From Taibaiella sp041660405 (GTDB lineage: Bacteria; Bacteroidota; Bacteroidia; Chitinophagales; Chitinophagaceae), in contig JBAZWL010000006.1 of assembly GCA_041660405.1 (NCBI GenBank), forward strand, positions 1 through 64,000: a DNA stretch of 64,000 bases. Direction: 5' to 3'. Both the position numbers and the translations under genes were made by a program. Below the pieces are notes generated by a model. The model worked only from the letters and a program-made list of their open reading frames with translations, had not been told where the DNA came from and did no database searches. Shown here piece after piece: positions 18,077 to 27,466 of this stretch (position 1 is the first letter of the stretch; the number at the start of each line of letters is the position of its first letter).

Positions 18077-18113
18077 GTAGGGACGTGATATGCAACGTAT
18101 CTACCGTAGAGGA
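18077..18113. repeat. Degenerate dispersed palindrome (copy 3)
   Basis: GTAGGGACGTGATATGC followed by AACGTATCTAC and a further CGTAG. The 5' half matches the GTAGGGACG family seen at 12732 and 52531, but the arms pair poorly, so this looks like a decayed copy. It is in the leader region of mltG, divergent from miaB. Confidence 0.45.
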
Positions 18114-18136
18114 GCAAATAAACCAGTAATGTAATT

Positions 18137-19183
18137 ATGGCTAAAAGAAAGAAAAAACACAGGGGTAAGAAATATATAATTGTACTACTGGTATTGGTGG
18201 TAATTGCTGCCGGTTATGGCGGATTTTTCTATTATCAAAAATGGCTTGCACCCAATGCAGTTAAGTCTGGCAAATTATACATTCCTACAGGGGCAGACTA
18301 TAAGCAAGTATTAGATTCTATAAGGCCATTTCTGAAAAATGAAGCAAGTTTTAAATGGCTGGCAGAGCAAAAGAAATATCCCGGACATATTAAGCCCGGC
18401 CGCTATACCATAGCGCAAAATGAAAGCAACAGCTCGATCATCAACAGATTGCGCATTGGTGAGCAGGACGAAATCTCCATACGTATCGGAAATTACTCCA
18501 GCATTTTTGAGCTGGCCGGTAAGCTCGGTGCTTTATTGGAAACAGATTCTACAGGGTTGGTAAAAGCTATGACTGAAGTTGATTTCGCTAAAGGATATGA
18601 CACAGCAGCATTGATCTTTTTCTATTTCCCCGATACCTACAACTTTCATTGGAACACTTCAGGTCCTGCTTTTGTAAAAAGAATGAAACAGGAATATGAT
18701 AAATACTGGACGCCTGAAAAAATCCAGGAAGCAAAAGGTAAAAATATGACTCCACTTGAGGTAACTACATTGGCTTCTATAGTTCAACTGGAATCGGCTA
18801 TGGTAGATGAACAACCGCGCGTGGCAGGCCTTTACCTGAATCGCCTAAAAATAGGCATGAAGCTGGATGCTGATCCTACGGTAATTTATGTTTTGAAAAG
18901 GGCTGAAAATTTTAAACGGAAAATACAAAGGGTCTATTATAAAAATCTTTCTATTGAATCGCCATACAATACATACAAATACAAAGGCTTACCCCCAAGT
19001 CCAATCTGTATGCCTAACCGTTCAGCCATAGATGCTGTACTAAAACCTGCTGAACATAATTACCTCTACTTTGTAGCTGACCCACAAAAGCCAGGTTATC
19101 ATGTGTATGCTTCCACCTTAAAAGAACAGGAAGATAATGCCAATAAATATCGCAATTGGGCTAACGAGAATAATGTGAAATAA
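18137..19183 (+). CDS. mltG: Endolytic transglycosylase MltG (YceG)
   Basis: 348 aa. A basic N-terminus and one transmembrane helix (about 12-33) anchor it in the inner membrane. A LysM-like subdomain (about 40-110) precedes the YceG catalytic domain (about 140-340). The catalytic glutamate is E219 in ASIVQLESAMVDEQPRVAG, followed by YLNRLKIGMKLDADPTVIYVL and SPYNTYKYKGLPPSPICMPN, both family signatures. MltG cuts nascent glycan strands and so helps set peptidoglycan chain length. The gene is divergent from miaB, with a decayed repeat in its leader. Confidence 0.95.
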   Translation: MAKRKKKHRGKKYIIVLLVLVVIAAGYGGFFYYQKWLAPNAVKSGKLYIPTGADYKQVLDSIRPFLKNEASFKWLAEQKKYPGHIKPGRYTIAQNESNSSIINRLRIGEQDEISIRIGNYSSIFELAGKLGALLETDSTGLVKAMTEVDFAKGYDTAALIFFYFPDTYNFHWNTSGPAFVKRMKQEYDKYWTPEKIQEAKGKNMTPLEVTTLASIVQLESAMVDEQPRVAGLYLNRLKIGMKLDADPTVIYVLKRAENFKRKIQRVYYKNLSIESPYNTYKYKGLPPSPICMPNRSAIDAVLKPAEHNYLYFVADPQKPGYHVYASTLKEQEDNANKYRNWANENNVK

Positions 19184-19190
19184 AGTAGCC

Positions 19191-19307
19191 AGTGATCAGT
19201 TGTAAGTATATAGAATAAGAATTAAGACTCAACAATCAACGTTCGATATTCAATGCTGATAAATTGCCAACTGCTAACTGACCATTCACCACTTACAACT
19301 GACCACT
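19191..19307. repeat. Inverted repeat of a CAGTTGTAAGT type in intergenic DNA
   Basis: AGTGATCAGTTGTAAGT (19191-19207) and ACTTACAACTGACCACT (19291-19307) are inverted with one mismatch over 17 bases. The stretch between and after also holds AACTGCTAACTGACCATTCACC and ACTCACAACT, variants of the same word. It reads as a decayed, self-similar intergenic repeat with no gene. Confidence 0.6.
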
Positions 19308-19326
19308 CACAACTAATCTACAACTC

Positions 19327-20784
19327 ATGACCAAAAGGGAATTTTTGAAAATGATGGGGCTGGGCCTGGCTTTTATGCCTTTTATAAGTTGCTTTGATAA
19401 TAGCAGCGAAAAGCAAAAGGATAAAGAGGAGGAAGCCGGAAAAGAACCAGGCGAAAAACCCGAAAAAGATATAGACATAACAGATGCTGATGTACTAATG
19501 CTCAGCAGGAATGATACTGCGTATGCAGCGTTCAATGAAGCATTTAATAAAAGAATAAAACACCTGCCTAAATATATTGCTGTTTGCAAAACAGAGAAGG
19601 GTGTTCAATATGCTGTGCAGAAGGCAAAATCAGAGGGATTTAAAGTTGCTGTAAAGAGTGGTGGTCATAGCTTTGAAGGTTTTTCTTCCAACGATGGTGG
19701 TATGGTTATTAATCTTTCGCAAATGAAAAAGATAACCTGGCTGGAACATGATGAAGTAGAAGTACAACCAGGATGTTTATTGCAGGATATTCAGGCTGCG
19801 TTTTTTCCAAAGAATAAGTTGTTGCCGTCAGGATCATGTGGTACGGTAGGTATAGGCGGATTGACGCTTGGCGGTGGTTATGGATTTTTCAGTCGTAAAT
19901 ATGGTCTGACCTGCGATAGTTTGCAGGAGTTAACTATGGTTGGTGCTGATGGAAAAATATACCAGACCAAAGATGATAAAGAATTGCTGTGGGCCTGCAA
20001 GGGTGGGGGCAATGGAAACTTTGGCGTGGTTACTTCTTTCCGGTTTAAGGCTTATGATATGCCGCCGACATTTGACAGTTACGTACTGAAATTCCGGAAC
20101 ATGACACCGGAAAAATTTGAAAGCTCGATCAATGCCTGGTTTGATGTAAGTGAAAAACTGCCACAGGAAGCCTTTGCAGCTTATGTGCTTAATGGTAAGA
20201 CATTGACAGTACTCATTACAACCTATAAAAAGTATCCCGGGTTTGAACAACTTATTACTCCCGTTACTTCCCTCGCAGATACTACAAGCCCAACGCTCAA
20301 TGCTGACCTACCAAAGGCTATGAAACGATATTATGGTCGTAAAGGTCCTATCTTTTTTAAAAATGCATCGGCAGGATTATATAAAGGAAAAGAGGACATT
20401 CTTAAAGTAAAAGATGATTTGTTTGCAATCGTAATTGCTAATCCAGGTGTCGTTTTTCAGATCAATACTTTGGGCGGGAAAATAGCAGATGCAGCGTTTG
20501 AAGAAGCATCATGCTATCCACACAGGCAGTTGCCTTATCTTGGCGAATTGCAGGCTTATTGGGACCAGGAAAGCCAGGAACAAAGGTTGGTTACTGCTTT
20601 TGAAAATATACAAACACTATTCAGAAATAGCGGCATCACAGCACATTACCGTAATTATCCCGACATCAATTTTAAAGATTGGGAAACTGCTTATTATGGC
20701 AACAATTATTCCCGCTTGCAAGCAATAAAGCGTAAATACGATGCTGATGATCTGTTTCATTACCCGCAGAGTATAAAGGCTTAG
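19327..20784 (+). CDS. FAD-linked oxidoreductase, BBE-like, exported
   Basis: 485 aa. The N-terminus MTKREFLKMMGLGLAFMPFISC combines a Tat-like motif (TKREFLK, with Lys for the first Arg) and a possible lipobox Cys22, so it may be exported folded with its cofactor and lipid-anchored. A charged linker follows (23-50). The PCMH-type FAD domain (about 80-260) has H114 in VKSGGHSFEG and C171 in PSGSCGTVGIGG. These are positions used for bicovalent 8-alpha-histidyl, 6-S-cysteinyl FAD in berberine-bridge and oligosaccharide oxidases. The BBE C-terminal patch is present (YRNYPDINFKDWETAYYGNNYSRLQAIKRKYD). Members oxidise sugars or alkaloids; the substrate here is unknown. Confidence 0.85.
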   Translation: MTKREFLKMMGLGLAFMPFISCFDNSSEKQKDKEEEAGKEPGEKPEKDIDITDADVLMLSRNDTAYAAFNEAFNKRIKHLPKYIAVCKTEKGVQYAVQKAKSEGFKVAVKSGGHSFEGFSSNDGGMVINLSQMKKITWLEHDEVEVQPGCLLQDIQAAFFPKNKLLPSGSCGTVGIGGLTLGGGYGFFSRKYGLTCDSLQELTMVGADGKIYQTKDDKELLWACKGGGNGNFGVVTSFRFKAYDMPPTFDSYVLKFRNMTPEKFESSINAWFDVSEKLPQEAFAAYVLNGKTLTVLITTYKKYPGFEQLITPVTSLADTTSPTLNADLPKAMKRYYGRKGPIFFKNASAGLYKGKEDILKVKDDLFAIVIANPGVVFQINTLGGKIADAAFEEASCYPHRQLPYLGELQAYWDQESQEQRLVTAFENIQTLFRNSGITAHYRNYPDINFKDWETAYYGNNYSRLQAIKRKYDADDLFHYPQSIKA

Positions 20785-20813
20785 AAGCTGTTCGCACCAA
20801 CCTATTTACAAAA

Positions 20814-20892
20814 GTAGAGCCACGCAAATGCGCGGCTTATGTATGATGAACTGATCCCTTTATGAAAAAGCCGTGCAATTGCACGGCTCTAC
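20814..20892. repeat. Dispersed palindrome, GTAGAGC variant (copy 4)
   Basis: Begins GTAGAGCCACGC and ends GCACGGCTCTAC, with two internal hairpins (GCCACGCAAATGCGCGGC and GCCGTGCAATTGCACGGC). It has the same GTAGAG/CTCTAC ends as the family but a different core. It sits between convergent genes (FAD oxidoreductase and gldE). Confidence 0.65.
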
Positions 20893-20909
20893 AAGGAAAT
20901 ATCGATTAT

Positions 20910-22226
20910 TTACTGCGCCAGTTCAACCTTAACCCGGCCAATTCTAAGCTTATCAATAGACAATATCGTGAAGTCGTAATTACCGTAACTGATCCGTTCA
21001 TTCACCGTAGGAAATTTGCCTGATATTTCAAGTACAAGACCTGCAAGAGAATCACTTTCGCCTCTTACCTCATCAAAGGTATCGAACGGTAATCCCATTA
21101 CCCGGCACATATCATTGATAAGCATTTTGCCTTCGAAAATATAATTTTCATCATCAATTTTCCGGTAATTCATTTCTTCTTCATCAAATTCGTCCCTGAT
21201 ATCACCGATAATTTCTTCCATGATATCCTCCAAGGTTACTATGCCGGAAGTGCCTCCAAATTCATCTACTACTACTGCAAAGTGATTGCGTTTTTGCTGA
21301 AATTCATGCAATAGGTCTTCGATCAGTTTTTGCTGATGTACAAAATATGCCGGACGGATCAGGGAATGCCAGTCAAAGTCGTCGATTTCTGAATAAGGTA
21401 AAAAATCTTTGGTGTACACCATACCTATTATCTCATCAATATTGGTACGGTAAACAGGCATACGCGAATAGCCTGCCGCCAGCATTTTATCCCTTACTTT
21501 GGGAAAAGACCAACTCTCCCGTATAGCACTGATGTCAAGCCTCGGATGCATGATCTGCTTTACCGTAATGCTACCAAATTTCATGATGCCTTTAAAGATG
21601 TCAACCTCTTCTTTGGTTGCTGTGTGGCCCATACTAAGTTCCACGGTTTCTTCAAATTCGCGGCTATCCATTTCCAGCAGTTTCTTTCTTGCTTTTTTCT
21701 TGTCACTATACTCATGCGAGTCGGTGAGCATAATAGCGGCAGGTCGGAAAATGCTGAACATTATTTTAACTATAGGCGCAGAGAATAAAGCAAGCCTTAC
21801 ATTATTCTGACGGGCATATACTTTAGGCAATATTTCACCGAAAAGTAACAGCAAAAAAGTAATGCCGATAAGATTAATGGCAAAAGACAAATAAGGATTT
21901 TGCTGCGGTGGCAGGAAAATATGCGTCATGTAATTAGCTGCAATAATAAGCGCAACTGCAAGCGTATATTTTGAAGCCCTTAATGTAGATAGCAAAAGCT
22001 CCGGATCGTCCAGCAATTGTATAGCCTGCCGGGAGCCAGGCTGCTCCTTGGTTTTAAGATAATTGATATCTTTTACATTCAGGGTAAAAAACGCCACCTC
22101 GGCCCCGGCTGCTATTGCTGCCAGGAATAATAAGATAAGTATTAATATAACGAATGCCGTAACGTGAGTTGCAGGCAATATTACCGGTGCAGCATCTAAG
22201 AAGATTGCTGTAAGCTGCTCATGCAT
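20910..22226 (-). CDS. gldE: Gliding motility-associated protein GldE (CNNM/CBS, CorC-like)
   Basis: 438 aa. The N-terminal DUF21/CNNM membrane domain has about four helices (about 20-180, with FVILILILLFLAAIAAGAEVAFFTL). Two CBS domains follow (about 210-330, containing IMHPRLDISAI and MPVYRTNIDEIIGMVYTKDFL). The C-terminal CorC/HlyC domain has FAVVVDEFGGTSGIVTLEDIMEEIIGDI. The order mutY-ssb-gldE on one strand is the conserved Bacteroidota arrangement that separates gldE from other CorC-like genes. In Flavobacterium johnsoniae GldE is linked to gliding and works with GldD; gldD normally follows but is absent here, the next gene being an unrelated convergent oxidoreductase. Confidence 0.88.
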   Translation of the reverse strand: MHEQLTAIFLDAAPVILPATHVTAFVILILILLFLAAIAAGAEVAFFTLNVKDINYLKTKEQPGSRQAIQLLDDPELLLSTLRASKYTLAVALIIAANYMTHIFLPPQQNPYLSFAINLIGITFLLLLFGEILPKVYARQNNVRLALFSAPIVKIMFSIFRPAAIMLTDSHEYSDKKKARKKLLEMDSREFEETVELSMGHTATKEEVDIFKGIMKFGSITVKQIMHPRLDISAIRESWSFPKVRDKMLAAGYSRMPVYRTNIDEIIGMVYTKDFLPYSEIDDFDWHSLIRPAYFVHQQKLIEDLLHEFQQKRNHFAVVVDEFGGTSGIVTLEDIMEEIIGDIRDEFDEEEMNYRKIDDENYIFEGKMLINDMCRVMGLPFDTFDEVRGESDSLAGLVLEISGKFPTVNERISYGNYDFTILSIDKLRIGRVKVELAQ

Positions 22227-22297
22227 ATTGTAAGAGGGTCGCTTTTAATAAAAGTTGCAGCAAATATAAGATTGTCATCGTTAAAGATGACTAAAAC

Positions 22298-22762
22298 TTA
22301 GAAAGGTAAAGTAGAGTTTCCGCCTATATCGTCTCCTTCTTTTGAAAATCCGAAATCCAGGTCGTCTGTAGCCGCCGTGGTTGATTTAACTGTTTCGTGT
22401 TGGTGCACATCCGGTATATGATCGCTATCTCTACGTTTTTCCAGCATCACCAGGTTTTCGCCAACTATTTCCGTCTGAAAGCGGCGATTTTTATCTTTGT
22501 CTTCCCAGGTGCGGGTGCGCAGCCTGCCTTCAATATATACCAGGCTCCCTTTGTGCAGATATTTACTGGCAAGCTCTGCAAGGCCTCTCCATAATACTAC
22601 GGTATGCCATTCTGTTTCCGAAATTACGTTTCCATTACGCTCTTTACGCATTTCTGTAGTAGCCAATGGAAACTTTGCTACCGGAATCTCGCCTTCGATA
22701 TATTGCACGTCAGGATCGCGGCCAAGATTCCCCACCAATGTTACTTTGTTAACACCTCTCAT
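22298..22762 (-). CDS. ssb: Single-stranded DNA-binding protein
   Basis: 154 aa. The OB fold (about 1-110) starts MRGVNKVTLVGNLGRDPDVQ and includes EWHTVVLWRGLAELASKYLHKGSLVYIEGRLRTR, the classic SSB signature. A short acidic linker leads to the C-terminal tip GGNSTLPF, equivalent to the DDDIPF partner-binding tail. It binds ssDNA in replication and repair. It lies between mutY (51 bases upstream) and gldE (71 bases downstream), all on the minus strand. Bacteroidota often carry a second ssb, so this may not be the only copy. Confidence 0.95.
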   Translation of the reverse strand: MRGVNKVTLVGNLGRDPDVQYIEGEIPVAKFPLATTEMRKERNGNVISETEWHTVVLWRGLAELASKYLHKGSLVYIEGRLRTRTWEDKDKNRRFQTEIVGENLVMLEKRRDSDHIPDVHQHETVKSTTAATDDLDFGFSKEGDDIGGNSTLPF

Positions 22763-22813
22763 GTTTAATCAATTTATCTGTTACAAATGATCCTTTTTGT
22801 TTAGGACGGGAAT

Positions 22814-23875
22814 CTAAAAATACTTTTTTCTATTTAAAAAAGAAAGAATTGTCTTTGGAAAAGCATAATTTTTTAGGGAATCCTTTTTTACCCATATTCC
22901 GTCAGTAAGGCTATGTGGTTTGCTATGTAAATTGAGGATGTGGAAGGTGCTTATAATCAATTGATGAGTTAATCTTTGCTTGCTGCTGAATGCATTTTCG
23001 GCAGTTTCGGAAACGTGATTGGTAACATGCTGCCATAACTGATCGGTCTGGTAATTTCCTTCTGTTTCTACCAGGAAAAATTCATAAAGGCTCTGCCAGA
23101 TGTCTTTTTGTACCCGTTGCTGAATATAAATTTCATTGCCATAGAGCAGTATAAAGTAATGCAAATGACGCTCTTTGATGATTAATTTCTTCTTTTTCAG
23201 GGGCAAAAGATCAACCATGTCTTTTTTAAAAGCTACGCATTGCGAAGACAGGTTGCAGGCAGAGCATAGCGGTGCTTTAGGTTTACATACCGAAGAACCA
23301 AAATCCATAATGGCCTGGTTAAAAGCTGCTGGTTGTTGGGCATCCAATAATTGCTCGGCCAGTTGTTGGAAAAGTTTTTTACTATCCGGTGTATCAGTAG
23401 GTTGATCAATGGCAAAGTAGCGGGCTAAAACACGATATACATTACCATCCAGCACTGCATGTGGCAGATTGTAGGCAAACGAAGCTATAGCTGACGCGGT
23501 GTAACTTCCTACACCTTTTAGGGATAATATGCCTTCATAGGTATCGGGAAAATGGCCTTTATATTCTTCGCTTATAGTTCTGGCTGCGGCAAGGAGATTG
23601 CGGCAACGATTATAATAACCTAAGCCCTGCCAAAGTCGAAAGACTTCATCTTCAGGAGCTTGAGCCAGTTGGTGTACATTTGGATAATTACGAACGAAGC
23701 TTTCATAGTAAGGTCTTCCTTGTTCCGCTCTTGTTTGTTGAAGTATAATTTCTGAAAGCCAGATTTTATACGGATCCTGTTCATTTTTCCAGGGAAGTTC
23801 CCGCCTGTTCTCTTCAAAATGCCATTTCAGTAATTGTGCTGTAAAATTTTTCCTTACTCCCGGCGAAAAAGACAT
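22814..23875 (-). CDS. mutY: A/G-specific adenine glycosylase MutY
   Basis: 353 aa. It removes adenine mispaired with 8-oxoguanine. The HhH-GPD domain shows the catalytic E42 in LSEIILQQTRA, the hairpin LKGVGSYTASAIASF and D143 in VLDGNVYRVLARY. The 4Fe-4S cluster ligands are C197, C204, C207 and C213 (C-x6-C-x2-C-x5-C). The C-terminal NUDIX-like 8-oxoG recognition domain (about 225-353) is present but diverged. It heads the mutY-ssb-gldE unit. Confidence 0.95.
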   Translation of the reverse strand: MSFSPGVRKNFTAQLLKWHFEENRRELPWKNEQDPYKIWLSEIILQQTRAEQGRPYYESFVRNYPNVHQLAQAPEDEVFRLWQGLGYYNRCRNLLAAARTISEEYKGHFPDTYEGILSLKGVGSYTASAIASFAYNLPHAVLDGNVYRVLARYFAIDQPTDTPDSKKLFQQLAEQLLDAQQPAAFNQAIMDFGSSVCKPKAPLCSACNLSSQCVAFKKDMVDLLPLKKKKLIIKERHLHYFILLYGNEIYIQQRVQKDIWQSLYEFFLVETEGNYQTDQLWQHVTNHVSETAENAFSSKQRLTHQLIISTFHILNLHSKPHSLTDGIWVKKDSLKNYAFPKTILSFLNRKKYF

Positions 23876-24004
23876 TGTTCCTGTTTATTATTAATCAGCA
23901 GATTTTCTTGCCAAAAAGGCCGAAAAAATCAGTCAGAGGCTCTAAAACAAAGATAGATTATTTGCCTTAACTTTACCACACTATTACTAAAGTTGAAATA
24001 AATC

Positions 24005-24928
24005 ATGACGACAACGCAGCGCCGTAACTTTTTTTTCACGGTATTATCATTCTTGTGTTTTTTATGTTTCCATAATTCTTATGCAACCCATTCGCCGGGC
24101 AAGGAAGAAATGGCCGAACTTACCCGTCTGGAAGATTCCCTGGTTGCCTATGCAGACTCTATGCTAAAATCACCGATACCTGATGATCGTATTGATTTCT
24201 GTGTTCAATTTACCAGGCACTTAAGAGCTGCACTTGAAGTACCCGGATCCGCAAGCTATCCTTTTAAAAAGCTGGAAACAAAAATCCATATTATCTATCC
24301 GGATGATAAAAGTTTCAGAATATTTAACTGGATGATTGCCCCTGCTGAAAATGTGCGGAGATATTACGGTGCTATACAAATGAATAGTGATGCACCTAAA
24401 TATTTTCCGTTAAGGGATAATACAGATAAAATGGAAAAGGACGTGGAAACTGCCACGCTAAGCAGCGATCAATGGTATGGCTGCGAAATATATAAAATTC
24501 TGACTCAAAACATTCAGGGGCAAAAGGTTTACCTGCTTTTCGGTTTCAATTCTGATGGACCAACCAGCAATAAAAAAATTGTAGATGTACTGAACCTGAG
24601 TGGCTCTACGCCGGTTCTGGGAGCCCCTGTTTTTATGATGCCTGATTTGAAAGGGCAAAGGTTAGTAAGGCAAAACCGTGTGATTCTCGAATATAAAAAA
24701 GCAGCTCAGGTTTATCTGAATTATGATTCCGATAAGAAGATGATCATTTTCAACAGGTTGGCTTCTGAAGTTACAGATCCTAACAGAAAGAGTACCTATA
24801 TACCTACCGGTCAAATGGACGGCCTCCGTTTTGAAAACGATATGTTCGTTTTTGTAAAAGATGCTATACCAGTATTAAAGTTGCAGGATGGACAAGCACC
24901 AATTGATGGTGTTATGAGTGGAGGATAA
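24005..24928 (+). CDS. Conserved secreted protein of unknown function
   Basis: 307 aa. A signal peptide (about 10-29, FFTVLSFLCFLCFHNSYA) is followed by a soluble mixed alpha/beta region. I recognise no named domain. Visible features are an N-terminal helix rich in acidic residues (EEMAELTRLEDSLVAYADSML), a central block SYPFKKLETKIHIIYPDDKSFRIFNW, and a second half with repeated YLLFGFNSDG / VYLNYDSDKKMIIFNRL strands. It ends with TYIPTGQMDGLRFENDMFVFV. It lies 91 bases before recJ on the same strand. It resembles uncharacterised Bacteroidota proteins of this length; function unknown. Confidence 0.75.
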   Translation: MTTTQRRNFFFTVLSFLCFLCFHNSYATHSPGKEEMAELTRLEDSLVAYADSMLKSPIPDDRIDFCVQFTRHLRAALEVPGSASYPFKKLETKIHIIYPDDKSFRIFNWMIAPAENVRRYYGAIQMNSDAPKYFPLRDNTDKMEKDVETATLSSDQWYGCEIYKILTQNIQGQKVYLLFGFNSDGPTSNKKIVDVLNLSGSTPVLGAPVFMMPDLKGQRLVRQNRVILEYKKAAQVYLNYDSDKKMIIFNRLASEVTDPNRKSTYIPTGQMDGLRFENDMFVFVKDAIPVLKLQDGQAPIDGVMSGG

Positions 24929-25019
24929 TTTAATATAAGCAATATCATTAGTTCAAATCACATGAAAAATAACACCGGCTCTTCGTTCCCATATTCCGGC
25001 AGATACACTATAAGAATTT

Positions 25020-26738
25020 ATGACTAAAATCTGGAAATTAAGGCTGGTTGATGAAACTATTACCGAGAATATAGTGCAGGCTCTTAAAGTGCACCCTTCT
25101 ATTTGTAGGCTACTGGCTTTAAGAGGTATAAGAGATTACGATAGTGCAAAATTTTTCTTTCGCCCCACTATAACCGATCTGCACGATCCCTTTCTGATGA
25201 AAGGTATGGACAAAGCCGTAACCCGGATTGAAGCAGCATTGGCTGCAAAAGAAAAGATAATGATATATGGTGATTACGATGTGGATGGAACTACAGCTGT
25301 GGCAGTAGTGTATTCTTTTCTTCAGAAAACCAATCCCGATGCAGCTATATCTTTCTATGTTCCGCATCGTTATCGTGAAGGCTACGGAATTTCTACACAA
25401 GGTATTGAATATGCAGTGGAGCAAGGTGTAAAGCTCATGATCACCCTGGACTGTGGTATTAAATCGGCCGATAAAATTGCTTATGCTGCTTCGTTGGGCA
25501 TCGAGGTAATAGTGTGCGATCACCATACTCCTGATGAAGATAATTTACCCGCCGCAATCGCGATCCTTAATCCCAAGCAGGCAGATTGTCCCTATCCTTT
25601 TAAAGAACTAAGTGGTTGTGGTATTGGTTATAAACTTATTTGTGCACTGGCTCAAAAAAGAGATCTTCCTGTAGAAGCTACGGAAAGATACCTGGACCTG
25701 GTAGCCACAAGCATAGCTGCAGATATAGTGCCTATGGATGGCGAGAACCGTGTGCTGGCTTATTACGGCATGTTGCGTGCCAATGAAAATCCTTGTCTTG
25801 CCTTGCGCACCATTAAAGAGATTGCAGGCATGAACCGCTCCTTCACTATATCAGACCTTGTATTTATTGTAGCGCCCCGCATTAATGCTGCCGGTCGTAT
25901 GGATGATGCGCGGAAGGCTATTGAACTTTTTATTGAAGAAGATCCGGAAAAGTCAAGAGCAATTGCGGAGATTTTACATTCCGATAATTTTGACCGTAAA
26001 GAAGTAGATAAAAGTATGACCGACGAAGCGCTGGGTATGCTTCAAAATGATAAAGCTTTGGGGTTAACAAGCTCCACCGTTTTATTCCGTCCGCACTGGC
26101 ATAAAGGCGTTGTGGGCATAGTGGCTTCAAGACTTATTGATCATTATTATAAGCCGACTGTTATCCTTACAGAATCTAATGGTAAAGTAACCGGCTCGGC
26201 ACGCTCGGTAAATGGTTTCAATATATATGAAGCAATACATAAATGCGGAGATCTGCTCGAGAACTATGGCGGTCACTATTTTGCAGCAGGTATGACTATG
26301 AACCCGGATAACCTGGAAGCTTTCAGCCAACGGTTTGAGCAAATTGTAAAGGACACTATCCATGCCGATTCTTTGCACCCGGTTATTGAAATAGATACAG
26401 AATTAAAGTTGAAAGATATTAATGCAGGCTTTTACAATATTCTTCGCCAGTTTGAGCCCTTTGGTCCTACAAATCTACGCCCGGTATTTATTAGCCGGGG
26501 CGTTCATGACCATAAGGGATTTAGCAGGGTAGTAAAGGAAATGCATATCCGCTTTGTCATTGTACAGGATAACGATTATACTTTATCCGGTATTGGTTTT
26601 GGTATGGCAGATAAATTTGGAATTATAGCTTCCGGCAAACCGTTTGATATCATTTACACTATTGATGAAAATGATTGGAATGGTAGTAAAAGTCTCCAGA
26701 TGAAAGTAATTGACATCAGGGAGTCGGAAACAGTTTAA
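25020..26738 (+). CDS. recJ: Single-stranded-DNA-specific exonuclease RecJ
   Basis: 572 aa. A 5'-3' ssDNA exonuclease in recombinational and mismatch repair. The DHH domain motifs are in order: IYGDYDVDGTTA (82-93), TLDCGI (142-147), VICDHHTPDEDN (165-176, DHH at 167-169), SGCGIGYKL, then APRINAAGRMDDA. The DHHA1 domain contains GSARSVNGFNIYEAI and GGHYFAAGMT. The C-terminal OB domain (about 460-570) has FGPTNLRPVF. All catalytic Asp and His residues are present. ung follows 27 bases after the stop, probably in the same transcript. Confidence 0.96.
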   Translation: MTKIWKLRLVDETITENIVQALKVHPSICRLLALRGIRDYDSAKFFFRPTITDLHDPFLMKGMDKAVTRIEAALAAKEKIMIYGDYDVDGTTAVAVVYSFLQKTNPDAAISFYVPHRYREGYGISTQGIEYAVEQGVKLMITLDCGIKSADKIAYAASLGIEVIVCDHHTPDEDNLPAAIAILNPKQADCPYPFKELSGCGIGYKLICALAQKRDLPVEATERYLDLVATSIAADIVPMDGENRVLAYYGMLRANENPCLALRTIKEIAGMNRSFTISDLVFIVAPRINAAGRMDDARKAIELFIEEDPEKSRAIAEILHSDNFDRKEVDKSMTDEALGMLQNDKALGLTSSTVLFRPHWHKGVVGIVASRLIDHYYKPTVILTESNGKVTGSARSVNGFNIYEAIHKCGDLLENYGGHYFAAGMTMNPDNLEAFSQRFEQIVKDTIHADSLHPVIEIDTELKLKDINAGFYNILRQFEPFGPTNLRPVFISRGVHDHKGFSRVVKEMHIRFVIVQDNDYTLSGIGFGMADKFGIIASGKPFDIIYTIDENDWNGSKSLQMKVIDIRESETV

Positions 26739-26765
26739 ACCAGGAATTGAAAAATAACTAATTTC

Positions 26766-27443
26766 ATGAATGTTAAGATAGAACCGGGTTGGGCCAAAGT
26801 ATTAGAACCCGAATTCGAAAAGCCTTATTTTGAAGGAATAGTAAAATTTTTAAAAGAAGAAAAAGCAGCCGGAAAGATTATTTACCCACCCGGCCCCGAA
26901 ATTTTTAATGCCTTTACGCTGACGCCTTTTGAACAGGTAAAAGCAGTACTTATAGGTCAGGATCCTTATCATGGCGCTGGCCAGGCACATGGTCTTTGCT
27001 TTTCGGTACGCAAAGGCGTTACGGTACCGCCATCGTTGGTAAATATGTACAAAGAACTCAAAGCAGATCTTGATATCGATCCTCCCGGCCATGGATTTCT
27101 GCAACAATGGGCCGAGCAGGGTTTATTAATGTTAAATGCTTCATTAACGGTCGAAGCAGGAAAACCTATGTCCCATAGCAAAATAGGCTGGGAACAATTT
27201 ACAGATGCGGTAATCCGTACCGTTTCCGAAAAAAAGGAAGGAATTGTATTTTTGTTGTGGGGCAAATTTGCGCAACAAAAAGAAGCACTGATCGATACTT
27301 CAAAGCATTTTGTATTGAAAGCAGCGCATCCTTCACCATTCTCTGCCACAGCCGGATTTTTTGGCTCAAGGCCTTTTAGTCAGACCAATAAATTACTAAA
27401 GCAACAAGGGAAGGAACCTATTAATTGGCAGTTGGACAATTAG
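26766..27443 (+). CDS. ung: Uracil-DNA glycosylase, family 1
   Basis: 225 aa, normal for family 1 UDG. It excises uracil from DNA. Signature GQDPYHGAGQAHGLCFS carries the catalytic D66 and Y68. N124 in LMLNASLTV recognises uracil. The DNA-intercalation loop is HPSPFSA (H188). It lies in a run recJ-ung-S4 protein with small gaps, in line with a DNA-repair transcript. Confidence 0.96.
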   Translation: MNVKIEPGWAKVLEPEFEKPYFEGIVKFLKEEKAAGKIIYPPGPEIFNAFTLTPFEQVKAVLIGQDPYHGAGQAHGLCFSVRKGVTVPPSLVNMYKELKADLDIDPPGHGFLQQWAEQGLLMLNASLTVEAGKPMSHSKIGWEQFTDAVIRTVSEKKEGIVFLLWGKFAQQKEALIDTSKHFVLKAAHPSPFSATAGFFGSRPFSQTNKLLKQQGKEPINWQLDN

Positions 27444-27466
27444 TTTTTATTAAAAATCAGAACCAG

